DNA of 64,000 nt from Prorocentrum cordatum (Eukaryota; Sar; Dinophyceae; Prorocentrales; Prorocentraceae): positions 263,913 through 327,912 of the forward strand of contig CAUYUJ010017982.1 of assembly GCA_963575745.1 (NCBI GenBank). Reading direction: 5' to 3'. The notes under the pieces were generated by a model. That model saw only the letters and a list, made by a program, of their open reading frames with translations. It ran no database searches and was not told the origin of the DNA. The translations under genes and the position numbers were made by a program. This document shows, piece by piece, positions 43,453 through 54,130 of this stretch; within the stretch, counting starts at the first letter, position 1, and every line of letters starts with the position of its first letter.

Positions 43453-46429
43453 ATCTACAGGATGTACGTCCGCCGAGTCCTGAAGCCGAGCCGGGTGAAA
43501 GCCTCTGGGCCGAGATTCTTCGTCTTCGAGAACCATTACGTCATGGCTCCGCGGTGCGTGCAGGAGGTCCAATTGACGCGGATGGACGCCCCCACCATCG
43601 ACGGCTTCCAGTGCCCGACCTGGGCACAGGACCCAGAGCTGAACTCGCTCTTCAAGGCCCTCCTCTTCGCGCCTTGGGCGTGCGCGGGTCCCCTCACTTG
43701 TGGCAGCGCTACCCAGTACAACCATATGTTGAAGAATTGCGACTGCGCTGCCGTGCGCCCACACTCGTTCGAGCGGGCGCGGCGACTTCGGTGCGCGGAG
43801 ATCCACGTGCTGGCGGCGCGCGCGGGCCCCAGGTGCCGCCTCGCCCGCAAGAGGCTCGTGCTCGCGGACGCGACCCTCTTCTCCGAGCTGAAAGAACCCC
43901 GGGCGAACCTCGAGGAGGGCGAGCTGGTGCTCCTCAGCCTAGCGAACTTCGCAAGAGCCCACGCGGCGCATGCCTTTGGAGGCGGCCCGGCGCATCCTCG
44001 CCTTCAGTAACCACCACTGCCGATGGCGCGAGGAGCAGTGCACCTTGGCGGAGTTCTGCGCGCACGTGGCGCGAGACGTGCTGGCGCGCGTGGACCTCGC
44101 GGCGGAGGCGCGGGTTAAGCCTCGGCCGGCAGCGGCTGCGCACCTGGAGGCGGAGGGGGACTCCGCGAGCGATGCCGAAAGGCCCAAGGGCCGGGTCCCG
44201 CTGGAGCTCGTTGACGTGGGCGGAGGCGGTGGCAGCGACGTAGAGGAGTAAATCGAGGGCGCCGAAATTACCGAGATCTCCATGTTTCCGCTGCGGGACC
44301 ACACCAGAACAACCGAGCTGGCTCTGCAGCAAGACCAACTGCAGCGCTTGAGCCAGAAGAGCCGCCTCAGCTACGCGGATAAACAGCTGAAGAACCTGGG
44401 CCGAGCGCACGGCGGCATGCTGCAGGCGAGCTTTGCGCAGCCAGCCAGCAGCGGCGCGCGGGAGCATCTGGGCACGCGGCTGGACGACAGCTTCTTTGAC
44501 ATGCTGGCCCTACAGCGGCAGAGCATTGCGCTCCAGAAGAAGCAAGCGAGTCCGGATGAAGAGACCTTGCCCGATGTTGGGGGCGACTGGCAACCCAGTG
44601 GTGCTCCTCAGCCTGCTGCTGAGGACGCGCAGCCGGAGCTCATGCCGCAGCTCTTGGCCATGCAGGGCCCGGCGGCTGTTGCGTGGAAGCTGGTCGCTGA
44701 TGCAGAGTGCACGGAGGAGCAGATTGACGCGGTGGCGTTGTTCGCGCTGTCCCTGCAGAAACGTTTTGCCGGCAGGCCAGACAAGACAACGCATCTGCTC
44801 CCCGTGGTGTCCGCGACGGGCAACCACAGAGCACTCTGGCTCGGAGGAGGCGGCGTCGGCAAGACACGCACCCTCTCCAGAGTGGTGGAGCCTATGGCCA
44901 TCATCTACTTCGGCGAGCACGGCTACCTCGCCAAAGCACAGTCCGACCACGCGGCCCACAACCTCGGCCCGCGCGGGAGGACGCTGCACTCCTCCAGCGG
45001 CATCCTCATGTCGGACTCCCTGCAGACCGCCAGGCTGCGCTTGACCTCGCAGACGCAGAAAAAGCTCGACCGCCTCGCACGCGCACTCGGCGTCGACGTG
45101 ATCGATGAGCTGGGTGCTGTGCTGGGGCCCTTGCTGCACGCGGATGCACTGCGCGCGACCTACGGCAGGGCGCTGCGCTACAACCTCGATTCTACCAAGC
45201 ACATGCTCCCGCAGGAGACGCGGGGGCGCATGCCGGCGAAGATCCTCAGAGGGAACTTCTACCAGTTACCGCCGGTCCCCGCCAGCGCCTCCCTGCTGGC
45301 GCCTCACACGGGCCAGTCCTACGAGCACCAACAGGCTCGGAAGTTGCTCGCCGACTTCGAATTCGTCGTCGACTTCGCGCAAATGCACGGCTTCACAGAC
45401 CCGCTGCAGGTCGAGGTCCTTCACGCCATGAGGACTCCAGGCGGCAAAAAGATCTCTGACGAGAGCTGGCAAGCGATCCTCAAAACAGAGATATTTAGCT
45501 CCAGCGGTGCTGGTCAGCCTGCTGCCAGCACCAGCGAAGCCGCTCAGCAACCCGCCCGAGGCTGGTGCGAGTCGGCATATGAGTGGCGCATCGTCTCTTA
45601 CGCCATGCATGCGCAGGCCAAGCTTGATGCGCACGATGCTGGCCAGCTGCTCTTCTACGTGCCGGCAGTCGACAGACCAGCTGCGCGCCTCGCGAAGCCT
45701 GACTTTGACAAGATGCGCGCGGAGCCCAACATCGGCGCTACTGGAAAAATGCCGGGGCTGCTGCCGCTCTTCCTCGGCATGGAGGTCATCCTGACGGAGT
45801 CCGTCTTGCCACCTAGGTATGTCCGCGGCACGCCGGGCAAGGTGGTAGGCATAGAGCAGCACGCTCTGGAGCCTCCGGTGGAGGGTCGCGCGTCCGTTGT
45901 CTCGGATGGTGTTGCGGTACTCCGCTACATGCCCAAGGCCGTCTATGTCAGGATCGATGACAGCGATGAGCTCTTCTTGAAGGCCGCGCAGGTGACTGCT
46001 GGCAGTGCTTCTCAGCCTGCCGGCCCTGACCTGCGTCGAGTGCTCGCGATTACCCCGCAGGCCCGCCCCTGGAAGTTCAAAGCAACGGCGGATGGCCCGG
46101 CCATCGCGGTCTCCAGGACACAGCTGACCGCGCTGCCCAAGAAGCAGGGCACTCTGCATGGCGCGCAGGGAAAGACGGCGGACCCAGGCTTCATCGTGCA
46201 CTGGACGTTTCCGCCAGGACTCAAGAAAGAGTCTATTTGGCTGGCCTACTACGTCAGCCTGTCGCAGCCCCGGAGCTTCGGCCAGCTCTTGAGCCACGGC
46301 TTGCCTGACCGGAGCATCATCGAGTCAGGACCCCCAGAACAGATCGCGAAGGCCTTCGACGAATTCTTCGCAGACAAGATTGCCGCGACAAAAATCGCCT
46401 GCGCGAAGGCCCGACAGGCGCTGGGCTAG
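43453..46429 (+). pseudogene. PIF1-like helicase part (copy 1), broken
   Basis: Continues the Rep frame after TAG 43450. Compared with copy 2 at 59.1 kb it has a 5-nt deletion near 43960 (frameshift), a TAA at 44249 where copy 2 has GAA, and then an open frame 44282-46429. Helicase motifs: Walker A GGGGVGKTRT (about 44843) intact, Walker B-like VIDELGAVLG (about 45099), motif III GNFYQLPPVP (about 45252) with Asn where PIF1 proteins have Asp, and motif VI YVSLSQPRSFGQLL (about 46245) with Gln replacing the arginine-finger position. It also lacks 24 bp present in copy 2 near 45555. M1-type copies are read as GAPQPA, GAGQPA and SASQPA. These changes make activity improbable. Confidence 0.8.
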
Positions 46430-46433
46430 CCTG

Positions 46434-47065
46434 CGCGAGCTGGAGGAGCCCTGAGATGCAGCCTGCTTTGTGGCGGTGCTGTTCAGCCTGGCCGTCTGCA
46501 TTCGCGTGGTTCTTCTCAGCCTGCATTCGCGTGGTGTTTCTCAACCTGCACTCGTGCGCAGCCGTGGATGGTGAGATACGGTGCTCCTCAGCACGTTTCG
46601 TTTGAGGCTGAATCCATTGATAGCAGTGTCTCGTTTGGACTTACATCCATTGATAGCAGCGTCTCGTTTGGAATGAGCACAAAAACAATGTGCTGTCTCG
46701 TTGATAGCAGTGCCTCCTTTGCAGAGACATCCACTATTGATAGCAGCGTCTCGTTTCCAGACGCATCCGTAGAAGTAAATAGTAGTGTCCCGTTCGAAAT
46801 TCAATCCATTGATACTCGTGTCTCGTTTGGGGCGGAAACCATTGATAGCAGCGTTTCGTTTGCACCTACACCCCTGCATAGCAGCGTCTCGTTTGGAATG
46901 AGCGCAAAAAGAATGCGCTGTCTCGTTGATAGTCGTGCCTCCTTTGCAGACACGTCCACTATTGATCGCAGCGTTTCGCTTCCAGTCAAATCCGAACATG
47001 AATCTAGAGAAGAATGCTTCCATATATGCTCATACACATGGCTGTTAGGTTGCTTTGCTGGGATA
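46434..47065 (+). repeat. M1 cluster and M2 array after helicase copy 1
   Basis: Four diverged M1 copies (about 46476, 46508, 46533 and 46580) are followed by about ten M2 units to about 46990 and a short unique end. The block is duplicated after copy 2 (62540-63160). Sequence identity stops at gctttgctgggata (47065 / 63160), which marks the right end of the 4-kb duplication. Confidence 0.88.
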
Positions 47066-47178
47066 ATCAACCCCTTTTTCTGTCTGCCCTCGACGGGGTT
47101 CGGGGGGGCGGCCGTTGCGCTCGCCCGAGAGGTCCCCGCGCGACATTGACTGACCGCGGCCCTTCAGGACCGCGGCAG

Positions 47179-47421
47179 CTAAACAATATCCTCCTCCGCT
47201 CTGCTCTTTTTCTGGCTGAATATTTGCCCCCTCATGCCGATAGTTGTCTCCGCGCTTCCCCGAGCGATCAAACTGATCTTGCCATTGGCGCCGAGGATGC
47301 TCTTGATCCAAGGCTTGCAAAATTTCATCGCCCAGTCGACCCGTTCTTTGATGGATGTATGTGGGGAGCGTTTGTCTCCGACTGTTGCCGCTGCTATACG
47401 GTGAATTCGCTCGTTTCTCAT
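47179..47421 (-). pseudogene. Short minus-strand protein-like fragment
   Basis: An 80-codon minus frame reads SPHTSIKERVDWAMKFCKPW, then IKSILGANGKISLIARGSAE and RGQIFSQKKSRAEEDIV, with non-repetitive composition. I do not recognise it. It lies between the end of the duplicated helicase tail and the next plus-strand ORF and may be a gene fragment. Confidence 0.35.
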
Positions 47422-47556
47422 ATTTCATTTGGGCGCAAGCATTGACTGCGCGCTGCGCGCGTGCCGCGGTGGTTTTCAGTTCAGAAGGCGAAGGGGGGGA
47501 CTTCGCAGCCAGCGCGGCTCGAGGTTTCTCGGGCCAAGCAGGCTCGGCGGGGCCGG

Positions 47557-48267
47557 ATGGCCGAGACAGGGGCGCCCGCGGCAGCGGCGGCCATGGAAAG
47601 CCATGCGCATCCCAATGCGGAGGAGCTGCTCTACAGGATGGATGGGCAGCTATTGCGGCTGCTGGCTCAACATGTCGGCGGCCCCCCTGAGGGCATTGCT
47701 AGCGCAGCCCGTCAGCTACGTTGCGATGGCAAGCTCAGCGGGAAGATCTGCAAGAAGATCGCCATGGTGGACGAGGCGTGCCACCTCGCCCGCCGCATCA
47801 CGGACACGAGGGTTATCGGTTTCTATGCCACTGTAACCAAGGATCTAAATGACAACGAGCATCCGAAGGTCAAGCCTGTTCCATTCCTTCCTGGAGGTAG
47901 GCGGAATGTTGAGAACGCGCATACTGCCTCCGCTTGTGTGGATTCGCTGGGCGGTGGGGAGGTGCTTCAGAACACCACCAACCACGGCAGCATCAGCGAC
48001 AGTAGCAATGCTATGCGTACCAAGGTCCTCAGCAACGGGGACGACGTCCGTGGGGAGTGCACCCAGACGGTTGATATGGACCCGTTCATGTACGATGGGA
48101 TCCTGGACCGCTTGCACGAGCTGCAACCGACCAGGGTAGAGACGCGAACCGAGGTTCTTTCACTTTGTGGTCAATCGGCCGCTGGGCCAGGATCTAAAGA
48201 CACCCAGCTTACCAATGTGTTTCGAGTGCTCCCCGCGCCCGATGGGGAGCGATGGGCCCGCAGATAG
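47557..48267 (+). CDS. Unrecognised ORF, possible N-terminal part of a protein continuing to 48.8 kb
   Basis: The frame is open from 47461; the first ATG is at 47557 (MAETGAPAAAAAMESHAHPN). It continues with ELLYRMDGQLLRLLAQHVGG, LRCDGKLSGKICKKIAMVDE, ACHLARRITDTRVIGFYATV and TKDLNDNEHPKVKPVPFLPG, and ends after a Ser/Asp-rich section. The composition is even and soluble-looking, with no membrane segment or motif that I can name. It carries no M1 copy, unlike ORFs to its left. Confidence 0.5.
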   Translation: MAETGAPAAAAAMESHAHPNAEELLYRMDGQLLRLLAQHVGGPPEGIASAARQLRCDGKLSGKICKKIAMVDEACHLARRITDTRVIGFYATVTKDLNDNEHPKVKPVPFLPGGRRNVENAHTASACVDSLGGGEVLQNTTNHGSISDSSNAMRTKVLSNGDDVRGECTQTVDMDPFMYDGILDRLHELQPTRVETRTEVLSLCGQSAAGPGSKDTQLTNVFRVLPAPDGERWARR

Positions 48268-48810
48268 GGCGAAGACCACGCAGACTGAGGAAGAGCATGA
48301 CCCTTTCAAATATCATGCGTCGCAGTACAAAGTCACTGCTTCAGAGCGCGAGAAAAACGCGAAGCTGGTAGAAGTGTTTCGTTCCACATCTGATCATCCG
48401 GCGGTGGCGTTTGTTAAGTCGAAGAGGCGAGCCATAACATTGACAGATACCCTTTGGAAGCTTAAGTTTGACGCTCGCATCATCCACCGCGATGAAGGCT
48501 TCGACTCCGATTCCGAGTCAGACGGCTCAGTCCAAGAGGTGGTGCGGAACATTGGGCCCAACACGAGCATTCTGGTGGCTTCGGCAGAAGATTGGGCCCC
48601 AACATTAGATGCATGAGGCTGGGCCGAATCATTGACTACGACATGTCTGATGGCGCTGAATCTTATCTGGGTCGCAGATGCCCCAAGGGCCACATATGCC
48701 AGGACTGGGCGGTCATCCCCTTCGCGACCATTTCTGACGTCACGGTGCTACTGGAGATTCAGGAGGAACTGCAAGTTAAAATTATCCTGCCGAAGGACCC
48801 AACCGCGTGA
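48255..48810 (+). pseudogene. Continuation of the preceding ORF in other frames
   Basis: A second frame (about 48260-48616) reads EEEHDPFKYHASQYKVTASE, EREKNAKLVEVFRSTSDHPA, KSKRRAITLTDTLWKLKFDA and DEGFDSDSESDGSVQEVVRN. A third (48592-48810) reads GRIIDYDMSDGAESYLGRRC, PKGHICQDWAVIPFATISDV and LLEIQEELQVKIILPKDPTA. All look like protein and follow the 47.6-kb ORF directly, so one gene broken by two shifts, or with introns, is likely. The 99-bp satellite begins 30 bp later. Confidence 0.45.
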
Positions 48811-48839
48811 AGTTGTGGGTGCCGCAATTGTGAATACCT

Positions 48840-51105
48840 TCTTCTGTGAAGCTCCCAATGGGGCCACGAAGCGCTGCGCTGGGCGGGGTGGGAACGCGCG
48901 CGGGCGGTAGCACTGGGGCCGTCGGCGAATCTCCCTATGAGGCCACGAAGCGCTGCAATGGTTACGTGGGAATGCAAAATTTGGCATGTGGGACGCACGC
49001 GGGCAGTCCCATGGGGGGCTTCGGAGGAGCTCCCTATGGGGCCGCGAAGCGTTGTAAAGGGTGAGTGAAAATGCCAAACTGGGCGTGGGGGGCGCATGCG
49101 GGCGGTCTCAGTGGGGGCTTCGGTGGGGCTCCCTATGGGGCCACGCAGCGCTGTACTGTGTCGGTGAAATTCAAGTTGGGCGTGGGGGGACGCGCGCGGG
49201 CGGTCCCACTGGAGGCTTCGGTGTAGCTCCCTGTGGGGGACGCATGCGGGCGGTCCCACTTGCGGCTTCGGTGGAGCTTCCTTTGGGGCCACGAAGCGGT
49301 GTAGTGGGCGGGTGGAAATGCCAAATTCGGCATTGTGGACGCATGCGGGCGGCCCCATTGGGGGCTTCGGTGGGGCTCCCTATGGGGCTACGGAGCGCTG
49401 TACTGAGTGGGTGACAGTGCCAAACCGAGCGCGGGGGGGCGCATGCGGACAGTCCCACTGGGGGCATCGGTGGGGTTCCCTATGGGGCCACGGAGCGCTG
49501 TGCTGGGTGGGTGACACTGCCAAGTCGGGTGTGGGAGACGCATGCGGGTGGTCCCACTGGTGGCTTCGGTGGGGCTCCCTATTGGGTCACGGAGCGCTGT
49601 GCTGGGTTGGTGAAAATGATAAATTTGTTGTGGGTGACGCATGCGGGCTGTAACACTGGGGGCTTCGGTGGAGCTCCCTATGGGGTCGCGCAGCGCCGTA
49701 CTGAGCGGGTGAAAATGCCCAAATTGGGCATGGTGGGCGCATGCGGGCGGTCTCATTGGGGGATTCGGTTGAGCTCCATATGGGGCCATGAAGCGCTGTG
49801 CTGGGTGGGTGGAAACGCCAATTTGAATGTGGCGGGGGCGCACGCGGGCGGTCCCACTGGGGGCTTCGGTGGGCTCCCTGTGGGGCCACGAAGCGCTGTG
49901 CTGGGTGGGTGACACTGCCAAGTTGGGTGTGGGGGGGCGCGCGCGGTCCCATTGGGGGCATCGGTGGGGCTCCCCATTGGGCCACGAAGCGCTGTGCTGG
50001 GTGGGTGAAAATGCCAAATTGGATGTGGGGGGCGCATGTGGGCGGTACCACTGGGGGCTTCGGTGGAGCTCCCTATGGGAACACGAAGCGCTGTACTAGG
50101 TGTGCGAAAATGCAAAAATTGGGCGTGGTGGACGCATGCGGGCGGTCTCATTTGGGGATTCGGTGGAGCGCCCTATGTGGCCATGAAACTCTGTGCTGGG
50201 TGGGTGGAAACGCCAAAGTGAATGTGGCGGGGACGAACGCGGGCGGTCCCACTGGTGGCTTCGGTGGAGCTCCCATATGGGGCCACGAAGCGCTGTGCTG
50301 GGTGGGTGACACTACCAAGTTGGGTGTGGGGGACGCACGCGGGCGGTCCCATTGGGGGCTTCGGTGGGGCTCCCTATTGGGCCACGAAGCGCTGTGCTGG
50401 GTGGGTGAAAATGCCAAGTTGGATGTGGGGGACGCATGTGGGCGGTACCACTGGGGGCTTCGGTGGAGCTCCCTATGGGGTCACGAAGCACTGTACTAGG
50501 TGTGTGAACATGCAAAATTGAGCGTGGGGGACGCATGCGGGCGGTCCCACTGGGGACTTCGGTGGAGCTCCCTACCTATGGGGCCACGAAGCGCTGCACT
50601 GGGTTGGGGAAAACAACAAATTGGGTGTGGGGGACGCATGCGGGCGGTCCTACTGGAGGCTTCGGTGGAGCTCCCTATGGGGCCACGAAGCGCCGTGCTG
50701 GGTGGGTGACAATGCCAAGTTGGGTGTGGGGGACGCATGCGAACGGTCCCACAGGGGGCTTCGGTGGAGCTCCCGATTGAGCCACGAAGCGCTTTGCTGG
50801 GTGGGTGAAAATGCCAAATTGGATGTGGGGAGCGCATGTGGGCGGTACCACTGAGGGCTTCGGTGGAACTCCCTATGGGGTCACGAAGCGCTGTACTGGG
50901 TGGGTGGAAATGCCAAGTTGGGCGCGGGGGACGCATGCGGGCGGTCCCACTGGGGGCTTCGGGGGACCTCCCTATAAGCGCTATACTGGGTGGGTGAAAA
51001 TGCCAACTTGGGTGTGGGGGACGCATGCGGGCGGTCCCACTGGGGGCATCGGTGGAGCTCCCTATGGGGCCACGAAACGCTGTGCTGGGTGGGTGAAACG
51101 CATGG
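48840..51105. repeat. ~99-bp satellite with four-monomer higher-order repeat
   Basis: About 23 monomers of 96-104 bp sharing gcatgcgggcggtcccactg, gggcttcggtggagctccct and gccacgaagcgctgtgctgg. Between about 49.7 and 50.9 kb, monomers alternate in a fixed order of four types, recognisable by gtgaaaatgccaaattggatg, tgcgaaaatgcaaaaattggg, gtggaaacgccaaagtgaatg and gtgacactaccaagttgggtg starts. Type-matched starts at 50006, 50406 and 50802 give a ~398-bp higher-order period. The array ends in a GGA microsatellite. ORFs over it are period artefacts. Confidence 0.93.
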
Positions 51106-51111
51106 AAGAAG

Positions 51112-51190
51112 GAAGAGGGAGGGGAGGAGGAGGAGGAGGAGGAGGAGGAGGAGGAGGAGGAGGAGGAGGAGGAGGAGGAGGAGGAGAGGA
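51112..51190. repeat. (GGA)n microsatellite
   Basis: Nearly pure gag/gga repeats of about 75 bp adjoining the right end of the 99-bp satellite. Confidence 0.95.
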
Positions 51191-51588
51191 ACGCGGGGCG
51201 ACGTCTATTCAAAACGAGGACCCAACACCACAGGATGGTTGGGAATAAAAGCTCTGCCACCCAGCTCAGCATCGGCGAAGGCTACCGTACGGCAGAGAGG
51301 CTGTGAGGCAGCAGTGGTGAGAAGTGTGAATAGCATGTGTGCCAGCATGGTCTTGCAACGCACAGCAGTTCAGGAAAGCAGGAGGTCCTAAGTCCTAAGT
51401 TTCTGCTGCCTGAGCAGGGCCCCACCTTCCCTCCCCCTCCCCTCCTTGTCATCAGACTCCTCATCCCTACTCTTCCGCCTGGGAGATGAGTAGCGGAGGG
51501 TTTCGAGTAGTACTGTGTGCGCGCGTGGGGGTTGCGCGTGTTTTATTGGAGGGGGAGCGGAGGATCCCCCCCATCCTCCGCAGCTGTT

Positions 51589-51669
<81 letters not shown>

Positions 51670-52405
51670 GGAAGCACGTGCTTACGACATGTTGTCGTAA
51701 GGGCACTGGCTTCTTTTGGGCCAGCAGTAATTCCAAGCAGTCCGGAGAGCGAGGCCGTCGCGCTCGGGCTTGCCCAGACAGCGACGTCGTGGGCCCTCTG
51801 CTGGCCGTCCAGCTCCAGCCTCGCATTCTGCCGTGGGGCGCCTCCGCTGCCTGGGGCCTGCCCCCCGGAGAGGAGGAGGAGGAGGAGGAGGAGAAGGAGG
51901 AGGAGGAGGAGGAGGAGGAGGAGCAGGAGGAGGAGGAGGAGGAGGAGGAGAAGAAGGAGGAGGAGAAGAAGGAGAAGCTCCACTCGGGGCGCCAACGCGG
52001 GCGGGGCCGCGCGCGGCGCCTGCCCGGAGCTGCCCTCGGAGCGGGCGCCCGCCCCCGGCAGGCGGGGGGAGGCGGAGGCCGCAGGCGGGGGCGGGAGCGC
52101 GGAGGGCCCCTCCCGCCGCTGCGCGGCCCTGCCGCCGACCGCAGCCACGGTCCCGGCAGCCCAGAGGTGCACGCCGTTCGTTTCCAGTCGCGCCCCTTTC
52201 CAACGAGTGTTATGTTGCATCCTCGGGGGACCTTGCCTGTCCCGTCGCGGCCCTGCCCACGTCGAATCCGTGTCGAATCCATGTCGGACGCGTCGGATCT
52301 GTGCCAAATCCGCGTCGAGTCCGCATCGAGCACGCGTCGGGCCCCCCGAAAAGACACCAATTTTGGGGACAGGGGGGGTCCCCCGAAGATGCAACAGAAC
52401 TAGTG
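51191..52405. other. Low-complexity interval with (AC)n and (GGA)n, no gene recognised
   Basis: It holds a (CA)n tract (51592-51666), a (GGA)n tract with interruptions (51878-51980), and GC-rich sequence with a repeated cgtgtcgaatccatgtcgga phrase (52260-52340). Long ORFs on both strands pass through the microsatellites and change frame with them. I see no protein family. Confidence 0.7.
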
Positions 52406-52545
52406 CTCGCTTCTGAGTCTTCCTGGCCCCCTCTGGTGGCCAGGAAGAGGCCCAGGACAGAACAGCCAGAAGTGAAAAGATCTCTTGGCCCCCCGAGAAA
52501 GCACAGAACTGTCGAAGAGTCAGAGATGAACCGCGTGTGCCCGTA
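52406..52545. repeat. ~140-bp dispersed repeat, copy 1
   Basis: The order gctcgcttctgag, ctggccccctctggtggccag, gcccaggacagaac, gatctcttggcccccc and gatgaaccgcgtgtgc is repeated at 55696-55840 with roughly 75-80% similarity. A short palindrome (ctggcc...ggccag) lies inside. Its function is unknown; it may be a non-autonomous element. Confidence 0.65.
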
Positions 52546-52639
52546 GCCTCTGTACCTCCCTTCTTCCCCGTGCTCACGGGTGGCTTGAGCTGCCTTGGCT
52601 CTGCTCCGAGCTCGCTGACCCGTCATGTCTTGGTGCTTG

Positions 52640-52812
52640 GTTCTCGGAGGAGGGGAGGAGGAAGGACGATGAGGAGGGAAGGAGGGAAGGAGGAGGGAAG
52701 GAGGGAAGGAGGAGGGAGGGAAGGAGGGAAGGAGGGAAGGAGGGAAGGAAGGAAGGAGGAGGGAAGGAGGGAAGGAGGAGGGAGGGAGGAAGAGGAGGAG
52801 GAAGGACGATGA
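52640..52812. repeat. (GGAAGGA)n purine array
   Basis: ggagggaaggagggaaggag-type purine-only strand of about 170 bp. 52815-53400 is unique with no convincing gene. Confidence 0.95.
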
Positions 52813-53399
52813 GGAGCAGCAGCCGCAGGAGCTGGAGTGAGAAAGGAGCGGGGCGACAGCGACGAAAAAGCACTCGAGCCCCGAGATGTTGCACGAGCGG
52901 GGGCGAGAGCACAATTCTGAACGACGAGGGAAAACGCGCCGATCCTAAAATGAGGCCCGCGCTGCAGCGGCAGAACCGTTGTCACATCACGCAGTCCTGT
53001 ATGAAGATACTGCGCGGAGGGGGGCGGGCCAGTCCCAGCCATCTTCAGAGGAGATATCAGAATAGCGTTCATTGAGCACCTGTTCGGGGGTTGTTCAAGG
53101 TGCCCCTGGACCAAGGTCTCCCCAGCTTTTCGCTCTACGTTGGATCCCCTGGGGCCCTCTAGGCCTCGTGCGGGGTGCTCTGGGGGCCGTGGGGGCCTCC
53201 TTGGAAATCCTGGGGGCACCTTGGGCCAGGGGTAGTTTCAGAAACATCCGACCTCTGGACGATGAAGAGGGCGGGGGGGCGGGAAGGAGTGCGCGAAAAT
53301 GGGGCTGCAGTCCCATACACGCTCGAGCTCGAACGGCGGTAAGGGCAGGGTTCCGTTCAGCCATAAGCTCTGACCCGCGCTGCCGCTGCTCCCTGCCAT

Positions 53400-54130
53400 G
53401 ATGAGGAGGACGCAGGAGACGGCAACGGTAACGACGACAATTGCGGTTACAACGACGAAAGAAAAGGCCGACGAATAACGACAACGACGACGAGAAACAA
53501 CAACGACGACGTCGCCGAACAGCAGCGTCGATGACGACGACGAACGACGATGACGACACGACGACGACGACGAACGACGAAGACGATGCCGACAAACGAC
53601 GAGGACGATGACGCCAACCGACGAGGCCGTCGAAGAACAACGACGGCGAACGACACCAACGTCGACGAAGAACGGCGCCGAGAACGAACGACGACCACGA
53701 CGAACGACGACGCCGACGCCGACGAACGACACAGACGATACCAACAAAGGACGAAGGTGATGTCGACGACGAACAAGGGGGACGATCACGACAAATGACG
53801 ACGAATGACGAGGACGATGAAGATGAAGTACTGCTCCTCATATTTGTTGAGCTGCTCCTCGAGCTCCCGGGCCTCGTCCTCCTGAGGGCGGCGCCACGCT
53901 GTTCGCCGCCGTCTTTGTCGTTGTCGTCGTCGCCGATCGCTCGTTCGTCGTCGGTCGCTGTTCGTCGTCATTCATCGCCATGATATTCGTCGTTTGTTTT
54001 GGCCGTCGTCGTCCGCCGTCGTGAATCGTCCACCCTCGTGAGTCGTTCGTCGTCTGTCGTCGTGAGTCGTCCGTCGCCTTGAATCGTCCGTCGTCGTTCG
54101 TGTTGTCTTTTCGTCGTCTTTGTCGAGGGG
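53400..54130. repeat. Facing (CGACGA)n and (TCGTCG)n tracts
   Basis: 53400-53815 is dominated by acgacgacgaa words and 53900-54125 by tcgtcgtcg words, the reverse complement. About 85 bp of ordinary sequence lies between (gttgagctgctcctcgagct). Transcripts could fold into an imperfect hairpin. ORFs are low-complexity (Arg/Thr/Asp or Ser/Val/Arg rich) on both strands. Confidence 0.8.

Noticed and set aside
48846-51248. Glycine-rich ORFs of 70-230 codons
   Set aside because: The ~99-bp satellite period is near a multiple of three, so frames stay open by chance.
51467-52577. Long overlapping ORFs of about 300 codons with Cys-Val, Thr-His, poly-Glu or poly-Arg runs
   Set aside because: They follow the (CA)n and (GGA)n tracts. 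The flanking parts have no recognisable domain.
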